From the NCBI GenBank assembly GCA_002350855.1, contig DEFM01000013.1:96264-160263 (forward strand): a stretch of DNA of 64,000 bases. The letters are read 5' to 3'. Source of the stretch: Prevotellaceae bacterium UBA2852 (GTDB lineage: Bacteria; Bacteroidota; Bacteroidia; Bacteroidales; Bacteroidaceae). A program made the position numbers and the translations under genes. Below, piece by piece: positions 44,905 through 54,966 of the stretch. The notes beneath the pieces were generated by a model, which saw only the letters and a program-made list of their open reading frames with translations, did no database searches and was not told the origin of the DNA. Each line of letters begins with the position of its first letter. Position 1 is the stretch's first letter.

Positions 44905-44935
44905 TTTGTGGCTCCAAAAATTATTTGTAATTTTG
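44905..44935 (+). promoter_or_regulatory. -33/-7 promoter of the DUF5686-like gene
   Basis: TTTG (44905-44908) and TAATTTTG (44928-44935) spaced by 19 nt, immediately after the rpoD stop. A GTG start codon follows the box by 5 nt. Confidence 0.75.
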
Positions 44936-44940
44936 GGGTC

Positions 44941-46962
44941 GTGAATCGAAAGCTACACATCATATTACTGATGCTGGGCATGACGATACTCATGCCCAGC
45001 ATTTGTTTTGCACGTGACCGTTCTGTCGACTCGCTGGTACTATTCAAGGTATGGAACTATGCCCAAAACCATCAACAGACCAGCAAAGGCGTTGAACGAA
45101 ACGTGTATCTGTCATATACATACAAGACAGAACGTCGCAACCCCACCCTTTTCTTGGTTCCTACTATGTATTCTATTGCAAAAGGAGCCCGTGAATTCTT
45201 TGGTGAGGCCTATTATAAGATGAAATTCCACGATGCATTTCACTACGATTTCCATCGCCAAGTAATTTGCAGTACTATTCCGCACAATAGGACCGTTATG
45301 CCCAATATGCTGCAGTATCTCACACCAAATCTATATAATGAGACGCTCTATGACGATAAGATGTTGTCGCCTTTTTATTATTCCAACCGTTTCTTTTATA
45401 AATATTTAGTCATTCCAGTTACTGACAAATTAGCCATTATACGTTTCCGGCCAAGAACCAACAATACACAATTAATCAGAGGGCGCGCCTTTGTAAATAT
45501 AGAAACCGGGCGCATAAACTCTATCGGCTTTGAAGGCGAATTCGATATGATAAAATTCAATGTCACAGCTGCCATGAACATGTCCAATGAGGAGGACATT
45601 GTGCTACCAGACCGCTGCTTGACAGAGAGTACATTCAATTTCTTAGGTAACAAAATTGTCGCTTCCTGCCGTGCCAACTACAATTGTCCAACAACCCTCC
45701 CCGACTCCATTGACAATGTAGAGGACATAAAGCTGATGGAAACCCTCCGTCCAACTTCCTTGACCACTAACGAACAAGAGATCTACGACAGACATCTGGA
45801 GGCAAAGGAGATGAAGAATCAGCCAGAAGATACAATACCTGAGAAAAAAAGCACCCGATTTACCGATTTCCTTTGGGAGAATATCGGTTACAACCTCATC
45901 AACAGCACTCACGCAAATTCCGGACCTGCCTCCATGCGTATCTCCCCCCTTTTCAACCCCCTCTATTTCAGTTATAGTCAGAGTCGTGGATTCTCCTATA
46001 AGCTAAACATCGGTCTGCAATACACATTCAACACCCACCGTTATCTGACACTGAATCCCCAGATGGGTTACAACTTCAAGCAACAGCAGTTTTATTATAC
46101 CGCTCCTTTGCGTATGACCTACAATCCCAAGCGCAATGGATATACCGAGTTTACATGGGCCAATGGCAATCGCACCAACCATGCTTCTTTGGTGGATGAC
46201 ATCATCGAGAAAGAAGGTAAAGACTTTGAAGTCCCAGAGTTTAAAGATGAAATTTTCCAACTGATTAACAATGTGGAAGCCTTTAACTGGATGGAAGTTA
46301 TGACTGGTTTGGTATATCACCGTCGTCGCTCTACCAACCGCGGACTGATGAAGAGCATTGGCTTCCCAGATGAATTTCGTAGTTTTGCTCCTCTGCTAAC
46401 ACTTCATTTTAAGCCTTGGCAACAAAAAGGTCCTACCCTAACAGCCAACTATGAGCGAGCCATCAAGGGTATCTTTAAATCCGATCTTGATTATGAGCGA
46501 TGGGAGTTCGATCTTTCCTATAAGCATGACATGAAAAGCATGCGTCAGATTAATCTGCGAGCAGGTACAGGATTCTATACCCAGCGTAGTTCTGACTATT
46601 TTGTCGACTATACCAATTTCCGCGACAACAATCTGGCAACGGGTTGGGATGATGACTGGACAGGTCAGTTCCAGTTGCTTGATAGCCGCTGGTATAATGA
46701 ATCTAACTATTACATTCGTGGTCATCTTTCTTTTGAATCCCCCATTTTGGCACTTACATGGGTACCTCTCGTAGGTCATTTCGTCGAGATGGAGCGTCTC
46801 TATTTCAGCGCCCTAAATATCGAACGCAGAAAACCTTATTTCGAATTAGGCTACGGGTTTACCACTCGTTATTTATCCACCGGATTTTTTACGAGTTTCG
46901 TTGGAGCAAAATTCGAGAGCTTTGGCTGTAAATTTACGATAGAACTATTCAGAAGATGGTAA
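44941..46962 (+). CDS. DUF5686-like outer-membrane protein
   Basis: 673 residues from GTG 44941, giving the signal peptide NRKLHIILLMLGMTILM ending near FAR; the earlier GTG at 44908 lies in the promoter. A conserved-looking soluble part (LQYLTPNLYNETLYDD, LSPFYYSNRFFYKY, IRFRPRTNNTQLIRG) is followed by a long beta-strand-rich C-terminus that ends in FTIELFRRW, like an outer-membrane barrel. This fits DUF5686, often annotated as carboxypeptidase-like, but the usual N-terminal carboxypeptidase-regulatory domain is absent. Function unknown. It overlaps the AddA-type gene by 7 nt. Confidence 0.7.
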   Translation: MNRKLHIILLMLGMTILMPSICFARDRSVDSLVLFKVWNYAQNHQQTSKGVERNVYLSYTYKTERRNPTLFLVPTMYSIAKGAREFFGEAYYKMKFHDAFHYDFHRQVICSTIPHNRTVMPNMLQYLTPNLYNETLYDDKMLSPFYYSNRFFYKYLVIPVTDKLAIIRFRPRTNNTQLIRGRAFVNIETGRINSIGFEGEFDMIKFNVTAAMNMSNEEDIVLPDRCLTESTFNFLGNKIVASCRANYNCPTTLPDSIDNVEDIKLMETLRPTSLTTNEQEIYDRHLEAKEMKNQPEDTIPEKKSTRFTDFLWENIGYNLINSTHANSGPASMRISPLFNPLYFSYSQSRGFSYKLNIGLQYTFNTHRYLTLNPQMGYNFKQQQFYYTAPLRMTYNPKRNGYTEFTWANGNRTNHASLVDDIIEKEGKDFEVPEFKDEIFQLINNVEAFNWMEVMTGLVYHRRRSTNRGLMKSIGFPDEFRSFAPLLTLHFKPWQQKGPTLTANYERAIKGIFKSDLDYERWEFDLSYKHDMKSMRQINLRAGTGFYTQRSSDYFVDYTNFRDNNLATGWDDDWTGQFQLLDSRWYNESNYYIRGHLSFESPILALTWVPLVGHFVEMERLYFSALNIERRKPYFELGYGFTTRYLSTGFFTSFVGAKFESFGCKFTIELFRRW

Positions 46963-49900
46963 AACCACTCATTGTATATAAAGCCAGTGCGGGAAGCGGA
47001 AAGACGTTCACGCTAGCTACAGAATATATTAAATTGCTTGTGAAGGATCCCACGAGCTATCGTAATATCCTTGCTGTTACCTTTACCAACAAGGCTACGG
47101 AAGAGATGAAGATGCGCATCCTCTCTCAACTCTATGGCATTTGGAAGCATCTTCCCGATTCAGAAAACTATCTGAAACGTATCCAAGAAGACACAGGCCA
47201 TTCTGATGAAATCATTAGCCAACGTGCTGGCGAATCCCTCCATCTATTGTTGCATAACTACAATAATTTCCGCGTTGAAACCATCGATTCTTTCTTCCAA
47301 AGCGTATTGCGTAATCTTGCCCGCGAACTCGATTTGACAGCCAATCTCCGCATCGGACTCAACGACACACAGGTAGAAGAACAGGCTGTCGACCAACTCA
47401 TTGACTCATTGACCCATACGGATGTAATGCTTCAATGGCTTCTGAGCTATATCATGGAGAAAATAAGCGATGATCGCTCTTGGAACATCATCGGACAAGT
47501 GAAGCAATTTGGCAAAACCATTTTCCGCGACTATTACAAAGAACATAGTAAGGTCTTAATGCAGAAACTAGAGGAGAAAGGGTTTATCGAAGCCTACACT
47601 AAACAGCTACGTGACATTCGTAAGAACGCCCAGGTACTGATGAAGGAATGCGCTGATACATTCTTTGACATCCTAAATGCAGAGGGATTAACCATCGACG
47701 ATTTCCTTTTTGGAAAATCGGGCGTTGCAGGATTTTTCCTCAAACTTCAAAACGGACAGATGGACGAAGGCATCGTGGGCAAACGTGTACTGGATGCCAT
47801 GGGCGACCCCACCAAATGGTACGCCAAGACGAATTCGAAAGCAGAAACCATCTATATGGTAGCAGAATCCTCGCTGATACCACTGCTCAGAAGAGCCATA
47901 GAAGAACGCCCCAGACAATATCGTCTCTACCAATCAGCTGATCTTACCCTCCGTCATCTCAGTCAGTTACGCCTATTGGGTAGCATTGAAAAGAAAGTGC
48001 GTGAACTAAACGAAGAATCCAACTGTTTCCTACTCAGCGACACGCAGCAACTGCTACATGCGCTTATCAGCAATAGCGATTCTCCGTTTATCTTTGAGAA
48101 GATTGGTACCCAATTGGAACATATCATGATTGACGAATTTCAAGACACCAGTACAGTACAATGGGAGAACTTCAAGATTCTTTTGCAGGAATGCATGAGT
48201 CATCAGCATGCCGAAAACCTTATTGTGGGCGATGTCAAACAAAGCATCTATCGCTGGCGTTCAGGCGATTGGCGACTGCTGAATGCCATCGACCAAGAGT
48301 TCTCTTATGCAGACAAGATGGTAGACATCCGTCCTTTGGAAAACAACTATCGCTCTGAACGAAACATCGTCGATTTCAACAATGCCTTCTTCACGTTGGC
48401 TGCCCAACAGGAGTTTGCCCGAATGGAAGAAGAGAACCCGAAGGGAGCTCTCCAATTGCAACACGCTTATGCAGATGTTCAACAACAGGTACCTGCCTAT
48501 CGCGACACAACAGGATTGGTTAATATTCGCCTCTTGCCCGATGATGACTATCAAGAAGAAACCTTGCGCCAAGTTGTTGACACTATCCAGTTGTTGCGCC
48601 GACAAGGAGCATCGTTAAGCGATATCGCCATCCTTGTTCGCACCAACAAGCATATTCCACTCATTGCCGACTATCTGGGTGTTCATCTGCCCGATGTACG
48701 TATTGTCAGCGATGAAGCCTTCCGCCTCGATGCCTCTGTCTCAGTATGTTTATTGATACAAGCCCTCCATCTGCTCACCCACCCCGAAGACCTTTTGGCG
48801 AAAGCTACAATAGCTAAACTCTACCATCGCGCCATACTCAGCGATTCTATCGCCGAGCAAGATCTTCTCATTAAGGATCAACCTTTGGACGATTTATTGC
48901 CTGAGGCTTTCACTCAGCATACCACAGAACTGTTACAATTACCACTCTATGAACTCGTAGAACGTCTTTATGCCATTTTCGACCTCCAACGTTTAGACGA
49001 GCAGAGTGCGTATATCTGCGCCTTCTACGACCAACTGAACCAATTTACGCAAGACAATTCTACGGATATTGACGCCTTCGTACGCGAATGGGACGAGACC
49101 ATCTGTCGCAAGACTATCCAAAGCGATGTGAACAACGGCATACGCATCCTGTCCATTCATAAGAGTAAAGGATTGGAATTCCAACATGTAATCATTCCCT
49201 TCTGCGACTGGAGACTGGAAATGCCCGATATCCTGTGGTGCGAACCTGATGTCGCTCCTTTTGATGCATTACCCATTGTACCTATCGATTATAGTGAGAA
49301 ACAGATGCGTGGAACCATTTATGAGTCTGCCTATCTTGATGAGCATTTACAGAATACGGTCGATAATCTCAACCTGCTCTATGTCGCTTTCACACGCGCC
49401 ATCCGCCATTTGTTTGTCATCGGTCAACGAGGCAGTAAGAACAATCGCTCGACACTTATCGAGCAAGTACTGTCTGAAATTCAACTGGAGGGAGCCGAAC
49501 TCCAAGGACAGGGAGACGAACGTAGCCCCCTTGAATTCACCTTTGGAGACTTTATCACTCTTCCCTCTTCCATCAAACATTTTAAATCTCCCAATCCCTT
49601 TCTCCAACCTGTTACCCCTGAACACATTTCGATGGAGAGTTTCGAGGTCAAGACAGAATTCCGACAGAGCAATCGCAGTCGTGATTTCATAGCGGGCGAG
49701 GATGAACAAGAAACACTCAGCTATATCAAAATGGGTTCCGTACTCCATGAAATATTCTCTACAATCAGAACAACGGAAGACATTCCTCAAGCCTTATTAC
49801 AGATGCAAAGTGAGGGTATTCTTTACGATGATGAGGTAACGCGTGAGAAGCTAACAAGAACTATCAAACAAAGGCTTGAAGATAATCGTGTAAGAAATTG

Positions 49901-50165
49901 GTTCTCTGTTAATTGGCAATTATTTAACGAATGTAGTATTCTACGTTTAGACGAACATAATCAATTGGTAGAACGTCGTCCTGACCGTGTCATTACCGAT
50001 GGTACAGAAACCCATGTCATTGATTTCAAATTCGGTCGCCAACATGATGAATATCGCGAACAAGTCAGTGAGTATATTCATCTGCTCCGCGAGATGCAAA
50101 TGCCTAATGTCAGAGGTTGGCTATGGTACGTTTATTCTAATAAAATTGAGGAAGTTAGAGGATAG
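46956..50165 (+). CDS. AddA-like helicase-nuclease (UvrD-type exonuclease subunit)
   Basis: 1069 residues. Walker A KASAGSGKTFTLA, TFTNKATEEMK, the DEFQDTS motif, GDVKQSIYRWRSGD, ENYRS-like NNYRSE, SIHKSKGLEF and a C-terminal PD-(D/E)XK nuclease (RPDRVI, HVIDFKFGR). It pairs with the product of the next gene to process double-strand DNA ends for recombination, as AddAB/RexAB does. The start overlaps the preceding stop by 7 nt; the partner begins 27 nt downstream. Confidence 0.9.
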   Translation: MVKPLIVYKASAGSGKTFTLATEYIKLLVKDPTSYRNILAVTFTNKATEEMKMRILSQLYGIWKHLPDSENYLKRIQEDTGHSDEIISQRAGESLHLLLHNYNNFRVETIDSFFQSVLRNLARELDLTANLRIGLNDTQVEEQAVDQLIDSLTHTDVMLQWLLSYIMEKISDDRSWNIIGQVKQFGKTIFRDYYKEHSKVLMQKLEEKGFIEAYTKQLRDIRKNAQVLMKECADTFFDILNAEGLTIDDFLFGKSGVAGFFLKLQNGQMDEGIVGKRVLDAMGDPTKWYAKTNSKAETIYMVAESSLIPLLRRAIEERPRQYRLYQSADLTLRHLSQLRLLGSIEKKVRELNEESNCFLLSDTQQLLHALISNSDSPFIFEKIGTQLEHIMIDEFQDTSTVQWENFKILLQECMSHQHAENLIVGDVKQSIYRWRSGDWRLLNAIDQEFSYADKMVDIRPLENNYRSERNIVDFNNAFFTLAAQQEFARMEEENPKGALQLQHAYADVQQQVPAYRDTTGLVNIRLLPDDDYQEETLRQVVDTIQLLRRQGASLSDIAILVRTNKHIPLIADYLGVHLPDVRIVSDEAFRLDASVSVCLLIQALHLLTHPEDLLAKATIAKLYHRAILSDSIAEQDLLIKDQPLDDLLPEAFTQHTTELLQLPLYELVERLYAIFDLQRLDEQSAYICAFYDQLNQFTQDNSTDIDAFVREWDETICRKTIQSDVNNGIRILSIHKSKGLEFQHVIIPFCDWRLEMPDILWCEPDVAPFDALPIVPIDYSEKQMRGTIYESAYLDEHLQNTVDNLNLLYVAFTRAIRHLFVIGQRGSKNNRSTLIEQVLSEIQLEGAELQGQGDERSPLEFTFGDFITLPSSIKHFKSPNPFLQPVTPEHISMESFEVKTEFRQSNRSRDFIAGEDEQETLSYIKMGSVLHEIFSTIRTTEDIPQALLQMQSEGILYDDEVTREKLTRTIKQRLEDNRVRNWFSVNWQLFNECSILRLDEHNQLVERRPDRVITDGTETHVIDFKFGRQHDEYREQVSEYIHLLREMQMPNVRGWLWYVYSNKIEEVRG

Positions 50166-50191
50166 AAGAAGGTAAAAGTAGAGAGAAAAAA

Positions 50192-52930
50192 ATGAAAGAA
50201 TTCTTAAGATACGTTGCTGAAGATATCATCCGAAAGTATGGCACCAATCTCTCCCGAACGGCTGTCGTATTTCCCAACAAGCGAGCATCCTTGTTCCTCA
50301 ACGAACAACTGGCACGCATCGCCCAGCGTCCTATTTGGAGTCCTGCCTATATTACCATCAGTGAACTATTTCGTCAGCAGAGCAACCTGCAAGTAGCCGA
50401 CCCAATCAAACTGGTATGCGACCTGCACAAGTCCTTTTGCCAAGAAACCGGCTCTGACGAGACTCTCGACAAATTCTATGGCTGGGGACAGCTGCTCATT
50501 AGTGATTTTGATGATATCGACAAGAATATGGTTGATGCCAATCGTGTCTTTGCCAATCTGCGCGATATCCACGAATTGGATGATTTGAGTTTCCTTACAG
50601 AGGAACAGCGCCAACTATTGCGTCACTTCTTCAGCCATTTCACAGAGGAACACGAAACAGAACTGAAACAACGCTTCCTTAACCTGTGGAGCCATTTTGC
50701 CGACGTCTATCACGATTTCAACCAACGATTGGCACAACAAGGCCTTGCCTATGAGGGAGCCCTCTATCGTTCTGTTTGTGATTCCGTTTGTAACTGTTCC
50801 ACGGCAACAAACATTACGCAAGCATTCCCTTACGATCGTTATCTCTTTATAGGCTTTAATCTACTACAGAAAGTAGAACAACAGCTCTTTACTGCCTTGC
50901 AGAAAGAAGGAAAGGCCAAGTTCTATTGGGATTTCGACCAATACTACATGCAGCACCACGAGGCAGGTCGCTATATCGCCCAATACTTGCAATATTTCCC
51001 CAACGAACTGGATAATACGGATGAAGAAATCTATCAGAATTTCCATCACCCAAAAGACATCCGCTATATCGCAGCCCCCACCGAACATATCCAGGCTCGT
51101 TATGTCAGCAGCTGGTTACGCCAGCAGGAACGCTATCAGGACGGACGTCGAACAGCCATTGTCCTATGTGACGAAAGTCTGTTGCCTACCGTTATCCATT
51201 GTTTACCTAACGAAACGGAGAAGGTCAACATCACCACAGGTTATCCTCTGGCTCAGACACCTATCGCTTCATTCATTCAACTCTATTACAACCTACAGTT
51301 AGGCGGGCGTTCTCCTCGTCTGTTGCGTGCTTTCAAGCGCCATCCCTATGCCCGTTTTGTCGATTTGGAACAGGCCATTTCCTCTTCCACTCCACTCACT
51401 TCCAATCTCTCGAGCATGCTTCGTACCATAGCCCAAAATGCTAAGGACGAAATCCAAGACCCACTCTTCCAAGAGTCATTATTTCGCGCCTATACTTTGG
51501 TTAATCGTTTGAATGGACTGATAGAGAGCGGTGATCTTCAGGTCACAGATCAGACACTACAACGACTCACCACCCAGATTATTCAGCAAGCCAGTATTCC
51601 TTTTCATGGTGAGCCCGCAGAGGGAATTCAGGTGATGGGCGTGCTAGAGACTCGCAACCTAGATTTCGACCATGTGCTATTGCTTAGCTGCAACGAAGGC
51701 AACATGCCCAAGGGTGTCAACGACAGCTCTTTCATTCCTCATAGCATTCGTCAGGCTTACGAACTGACTACTGTGGAAAACAAGGTTAGCATCTACGCTT
51801 ACTATTTCCATCGCCTGCTTCAGCGTGCCTCCGATGTCACCATCCTTTACAACAATTCCACAGAAGACGGACAACGGGGTGAGATGAGTCGTTTCATGTT
51901 ACAGATGCTTGTGGAGAGCGGACACCCCATCACACAACACACTTTGCAAGCTGGTAAACAAGCAGAGCGTTGGACACCCAAGCCCATTGAGAAGACTGAA
52001 CACGTCATGAGCATCCTCACGTCTCAAAGTTCAAATCTCAAATCTCAAAGCATAACATTATCCCCCACCGCTATCAGTAAATACATGCGCTGTCCCCTGC
52101 AGTTCTACTATCGCTATGTGGCAGGACTCCAGGAGCCCGATGTTCCTGACGATGAACAAGAACTGGACAACCGAATGTTTGGTGACATCTTCCACGATGC
52201 GGCCGACATTATCTATCACCGCTTGCCTCAACATATCACCAAGGACATACTCGACCATCTGCTAAACACAAAGGTAGAGATAGAGCGTGCTGTCGATGAG
52301 GCCTTCCACAACAAGATGCCCAATAGTCCGCTGAGCGGTCTACATATCATCAATCGCGAAGTAATTATCCATTACCTGCGCCAACTCATCATGATTGATC
52401 GTCGTCTGACTCCCTTTACCATTCTCGGACTCGAGTGTGATGTTTATCGTCAACTGTCAACGGTAAACGGTCAACTATCTACTTTTAGAATCGGAGGGCG
52501 CATCGACCGCCTTGACCTCGTTGACGAAGGGACCCCACTGGAGCGTATTCGTGTGGTAGACTACAAGACCAGCAGTCGCAGCATCAAGTCGATGCCTAAT
52601 GTCGATGCCGTCTTTGCCCCTGAGCAGATTCATAACCACAGCGACTACTACCTGCAAGCCTTCCTCTATGCCGATATTGTTCGTAAACAACGTGACAAGG
52701 CGGTTTCTCCTGCCCTGCTGTTTATTCAACATGCTGGCGCCGAAGACTACGACCCCACATTGAAATTTGGCAAAGAACCTATTCTGGACATTGCGGAACA
52801 TTCTGCCCGCTTCAATGAGCTGTTAAACAAAAAAGTGGACGAGATATTCTCATCCACTACACCTTTCTGTCCTACTGACGATTTGAAGATTTGTCGCACC
52901 TGCCCATACGCCCAGCTCTGTCGACGCTAA
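50192..52930 (+). CDS. AddB-like PD-(D/E)XK nuclease subunit
   Basis: 912 residues. An inactive helicase-like N-terminal region (VVFPNKRASLFLNEQLA, then NITTGYPLAQTPI, VMGVLETRNLDFDHV) and a C-terminal nuclease with IGGRIDRLD and VVDYKTSS. Iron-sulfur-type cysteines are RCPLQFYYRY and the end cluster CRTCPYAQLC. This is the AddB plan. Two short repeats run in frame: about residues 611-621 (SSNLKSQS) and 753-764 (QLSTVNGQLST). It ends 3 nt before the convergent MFS gene. Confidence 0.88.
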   Translation: MKEFLRYVAEDIIRKYGTNLSRTAVVFPNKRASLFLNEQLARIAQRPIWSPAYITISELFRQQSNLQVADPIKLVCDLHKSFCQETGSDETLDKFYGWGQLLISDFDDIDKNMVDANRVFANLRDIHELDDLSFLTEEQRQLLRHFFSHFTEEHETELKQRFLNLWSHFADVYHDFNQRLAQQGLAYEGALYRSVCDSVCNCSTATNITQAFPYDRYLFIGFNLLQKVEQQLFTALQKEGKAKFYWDFDQYYMQHHEAGRYIAQYLQYFPNELDNTDEEIYQNFHHPKDIRYIAAPTEHIQARYVSSWLRQQERYQDGRRTAIVLCDESLLPTVIHCLPNETEKVNITTGYPLAQTPIASFIQLYYNLQLGGRSPRLLRAFKRHPYARFVDLEQAISSSTPLTSNLSSMLRTIAQNAKDEIQDPLFQESLFRAYTLVNRLNGLIESGDLQVTDQTLQRLTTQIIQQASIPFHGEPAEGIQVMGVLETRNLDFDHVLLLSCNEGNMPKGVNDSSFIPHSIRQAYELTTVENKVSIYAYYFHRLLQRASDVTILYNNSTEDGQRGEMSRFMLQMLVESGHPITQHTLQAGKQAERWTPKPIEKTEHVMSILTSQSSNLKSQSITLSPTAISKYMRCPLQFYYRYVAGLQEPDVPDDEQELDNRMFGDIFHDAADIIYHRLPQHITKDILDHLLNTKVEIERAVDEAFHNKMPNSPLSGLHIINREVIIHYLRQLIMIDRRLTPFTILGLECDVYRQLSTVNGQLSTFRIGGRIDRLDLVDEGTPLERIRVVDYKTSSRSIKSMPNVDAVFAPEQIHNHSDYYLQAFLYADIVRKQRDKAVSPALLFIQHAGAEDYDPTLKFGKEPILDIAEHSARFNELLNKKVDEIFSSTTPFCPTDDLKICRTCPYAQLCRR
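52022..52050 (+). repeat. In-frame TCTCAAA-type repeat in addB
   Basis: TCTCAAAGTTCAAATCTC followed by AAATCTCAAAG, an about 7-nt period, read in frame just before the nuclease domain. Confidence 0.75.
52450..52480 (+). repeat. In-frame GTCAACTGTCAAC-type repeat in addB
   Basis: TCAACTGTCAACGG, TAAACGG and TCAACTATC words are read in frame as QLSTVNGQLST, between strands of the nuclease domain. Confidence 0.7.
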
Positions 52931-52933
52931 TGT

Positions 52934-54100
52934 CTATCGGTTCTTATTATGCACATACCACGAATGCGTAAAGAAGTGGTACATCAGCAGCGCCATTATG
53001 GTCAGCGACAAGGCGGTATATAACAACAGGTCTGTTTGCTTATAGAATAATAAATAGCCCAATCCTACGCCCAGACTTAACCCTGTTTCCCATCCTAAGA
53101 AATAGGTACTCTGCGACGTACCACGCTGACAATGCCTGCTCAGTTTGATAAAGAACAGCAGGAAGCGCGAACCAATGATACCTGCACTCAGTCCTATAAA
53201 AACAGGAGATACTGGCGATACGGGATAAACCAACATAATTATCAGAGCTGCCACCATCAGGATCAGTCCTGTCAGCACCTCACTTTTAAGCTCCGCATTA
53301 CGGAATACGAAACGCTGAGCCAGCAAAGCCAGCAGGAAGCCACCCATCATCAGGGCATAGAACATAGGAGCGTGGGACATCGACAACAACAATCCTACTA
53401 CGATACTTACCAACATCAGATTCACGAAAAGCACGAATCCGTGAGGCAGAAAGAATCGGTCCAGCGACATCACATGGACGCCCTCTTCTGGTGTTCGGAA
53501 AGGGAACTTCACAATTTTGATCAGCAACAGTGATACAGCAGCCATCGCTATGGTAGCCACCAATACCGCATGAAAGCCAAAGGGATATGTCAGCAAACCT
53601 GCCAACGGACCTAACGACAAAGCAAAACGGGCAAACCACGATGCGCTAAAGTTTGCCTCTGTACGCTGAAACGACTCACACGTATCGATAATCAGCGTTG
53701 ACGACAGCACCATCTGAGCCAATCCGAAGGCAGCACCCAGCAACAGTCTTTGTGCCACGATTATCCAGAACTCGACAAACTCAGAGCGTAGCATATCGAT
53801 ATACCACAGCATTCCGATGGCCAATCCTACGGTCATCACCGCATGCATGCATATCACATTTCTACGGAACCGCTGCACCAACCATGAGCAAGGGCCTCCA
53901 AAGAGATAAAGTCCCAAAGCGAAGGCACCCATAGACCAGCCCGTCTCCTCTGCTGTAAAATTCTCCGTATGAATCAACCATTGCGGCATAACGGGAATCA
54001 GCATATAGACAGACATCGTCAGCAACAGCGAGCTGATAGCCATCAGCCAAAACTCACGATGCCACAGTTTGATATGAACAGGTGTGTTCTGTGTATTCAT
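52934..54100 (-). CDS. Major facilitator superfamily transporter
   Basis: 388 residues with about 12 hydrophobic segments. The first is LMAISSLLLTMSVYMLIPVMPQWL, and the loop between helices 2 and 3 has the MFS motif GGPCSWLVQRFRR. The product class is clear but the substrate is not; the position 3 nt after panB invites the idea of pantothenate or precursor movement, which is speculative. Convergent with addB with only 3 nt between stops. Confidence 0.85.
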   Translation of the reverse strand: MNTQNTPVHIKLWHREFWLMAISSLLLTMSVYMLIPVMPQWLIHTENFTAEETGWSMGAFALGLYLFGGPCSWLVQRFRRNVICMHAVMTVGLAIGMLWYIDMLRSEFVEFWIIVAQRLLLGAAFGLAQMVLSSTLIIDTCESFQRTEANFSASWFARFALSLGPLAGLLTYPFGFHAVLVATIAMAAVSLLLIKIVKFPFRTPEEGVHVMSLDRFFLPHGFVLFVNLMLVSIVVGLLLSMSHAPMFYALMMGGFLLALLAQRFVFRNAELKSEVLTGLILMVAALIIMLVYPVSPVSPVFIGLSAGIIGSRFLLFFIKLSRHCQRGTSQSTYFLGWETGLSLGVGLGYLLFYKQTDLLLYTALSLTIMALLMYHFFTHSWYVHNKNR

Positions 54101-54103
54101 CCA

Positions 54104-54925
54104 TTAATACGATTCGTTCTCATTGGGGAAGTCGCAGTTCTTTACGTCTTCCACGTAGTGTCCCACAGCATCGGTGATAATGCTGTTCAGGTCGGCATAG
54201 CGACGCAGGAAGCGGGGCGAGAAGCCCTGGGTCATACCCAGCATATCGGGAATCACCAGCACCTGTCCGTCTGTTCCGTTGCCTGCTCCGATGCCTATCG
54301 TAGGACATTTCACAGCCTTCGTCACCTCGGCAGCCAGTTTGGCAGGCACCTTCTCCAGTGTAATGCCGAAGCATCCTGCAGCATCCAGAGCGATGGCGTC
54401 GCTCATCAGTTTTTCAGCCTCAGCCTGTTCCTTGGCACGTACGGCATAGGTTCCAAACTTATTGATTGACTGAGGAGTCAATCCGAGGTGAGCCATCACG
54501 GGGATACCTGCATCCAGAATGCGCTTCACGGTATCCAGAATCTCCACGCCACCCTCCATTTTCAGGGCGTCACAGCCACTTTCCTTCATGATGCGAATAG
54601 CGTTGGTCACACCGTCGGCAGCGTTTACTTGGTATGAGCCAAAAGGCATGTCGCATACCACCAGTGCACGCTGACAAGCGCGAGCCACCGAACGGGCGTG
54701 GTAGATCATATAATCTACCGTCATAGGCAGAGTCGTAGCATTACCGGCCATCACGTTCGAGGCTGAGTCGCCTACCAGAATGGCGTCAATACCAGCCTTG
54801 TCCACAATGCCAGCCATAGTATAGTCATACGAGGTAAGCATTGAAATCTTCTCACCCTTCTGTTTCATCTCCATAAAACGGTGTGTTGTCACCTTGCGAT
54901 TATCGCTTACTAAATATCCTGTCAT
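54104..54925 (-). CDS. panB: Ketopantoate hydroxymethyltransferase
   Basis: 273 residues. Motifs: [69 protein letters not shown] and [15 protein letters not shown]. It makes ketopantoate from ketoisovalerate with methylenetetrahydrofolate, the first committed pantothenate step. The preceding HAD gene is 41 nt upstream through a repeat-filled gap. Confidence 0.96.
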   Translation of the reverse strand: MTGYLVSDNRKVTTHRFMEMKQKGEKISMLTSYDYTMAGIVDKAGIDAILVGDSASNVMAGNATTLPMTVDYMIYHARSVARACQRALVVCDMPFGSYQVNAADGVTNAIRIMKESGCDALKMEGGVEILDTVKRILDAGIPVMAHLGLTPQSINKFGTYAVRAKEQAEAEKLMSDAIALDAAGCFGITLEKVPAKLAAEVTKAVKCPTIGIGAGNGTDGQVLVIPDMLGMTQGFSPRFLRRYADLNSIITDAVGHYVEDVKNCDFPNENESY

Positions 54926-54965
54926 AATTCAATTAAAAATTAGTAATTAGAAATTAGTAATTATG
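54926..54965. repeat. Short-period intergenic repeat (AATTAGTAATTAGAA type)
   Basis: AATTAGTAATTAG and AAATTAGTAATTATG words fill the gap between the HAD gene and panB. Confidence 0.7.
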
Positions 54966-54966
54966 A

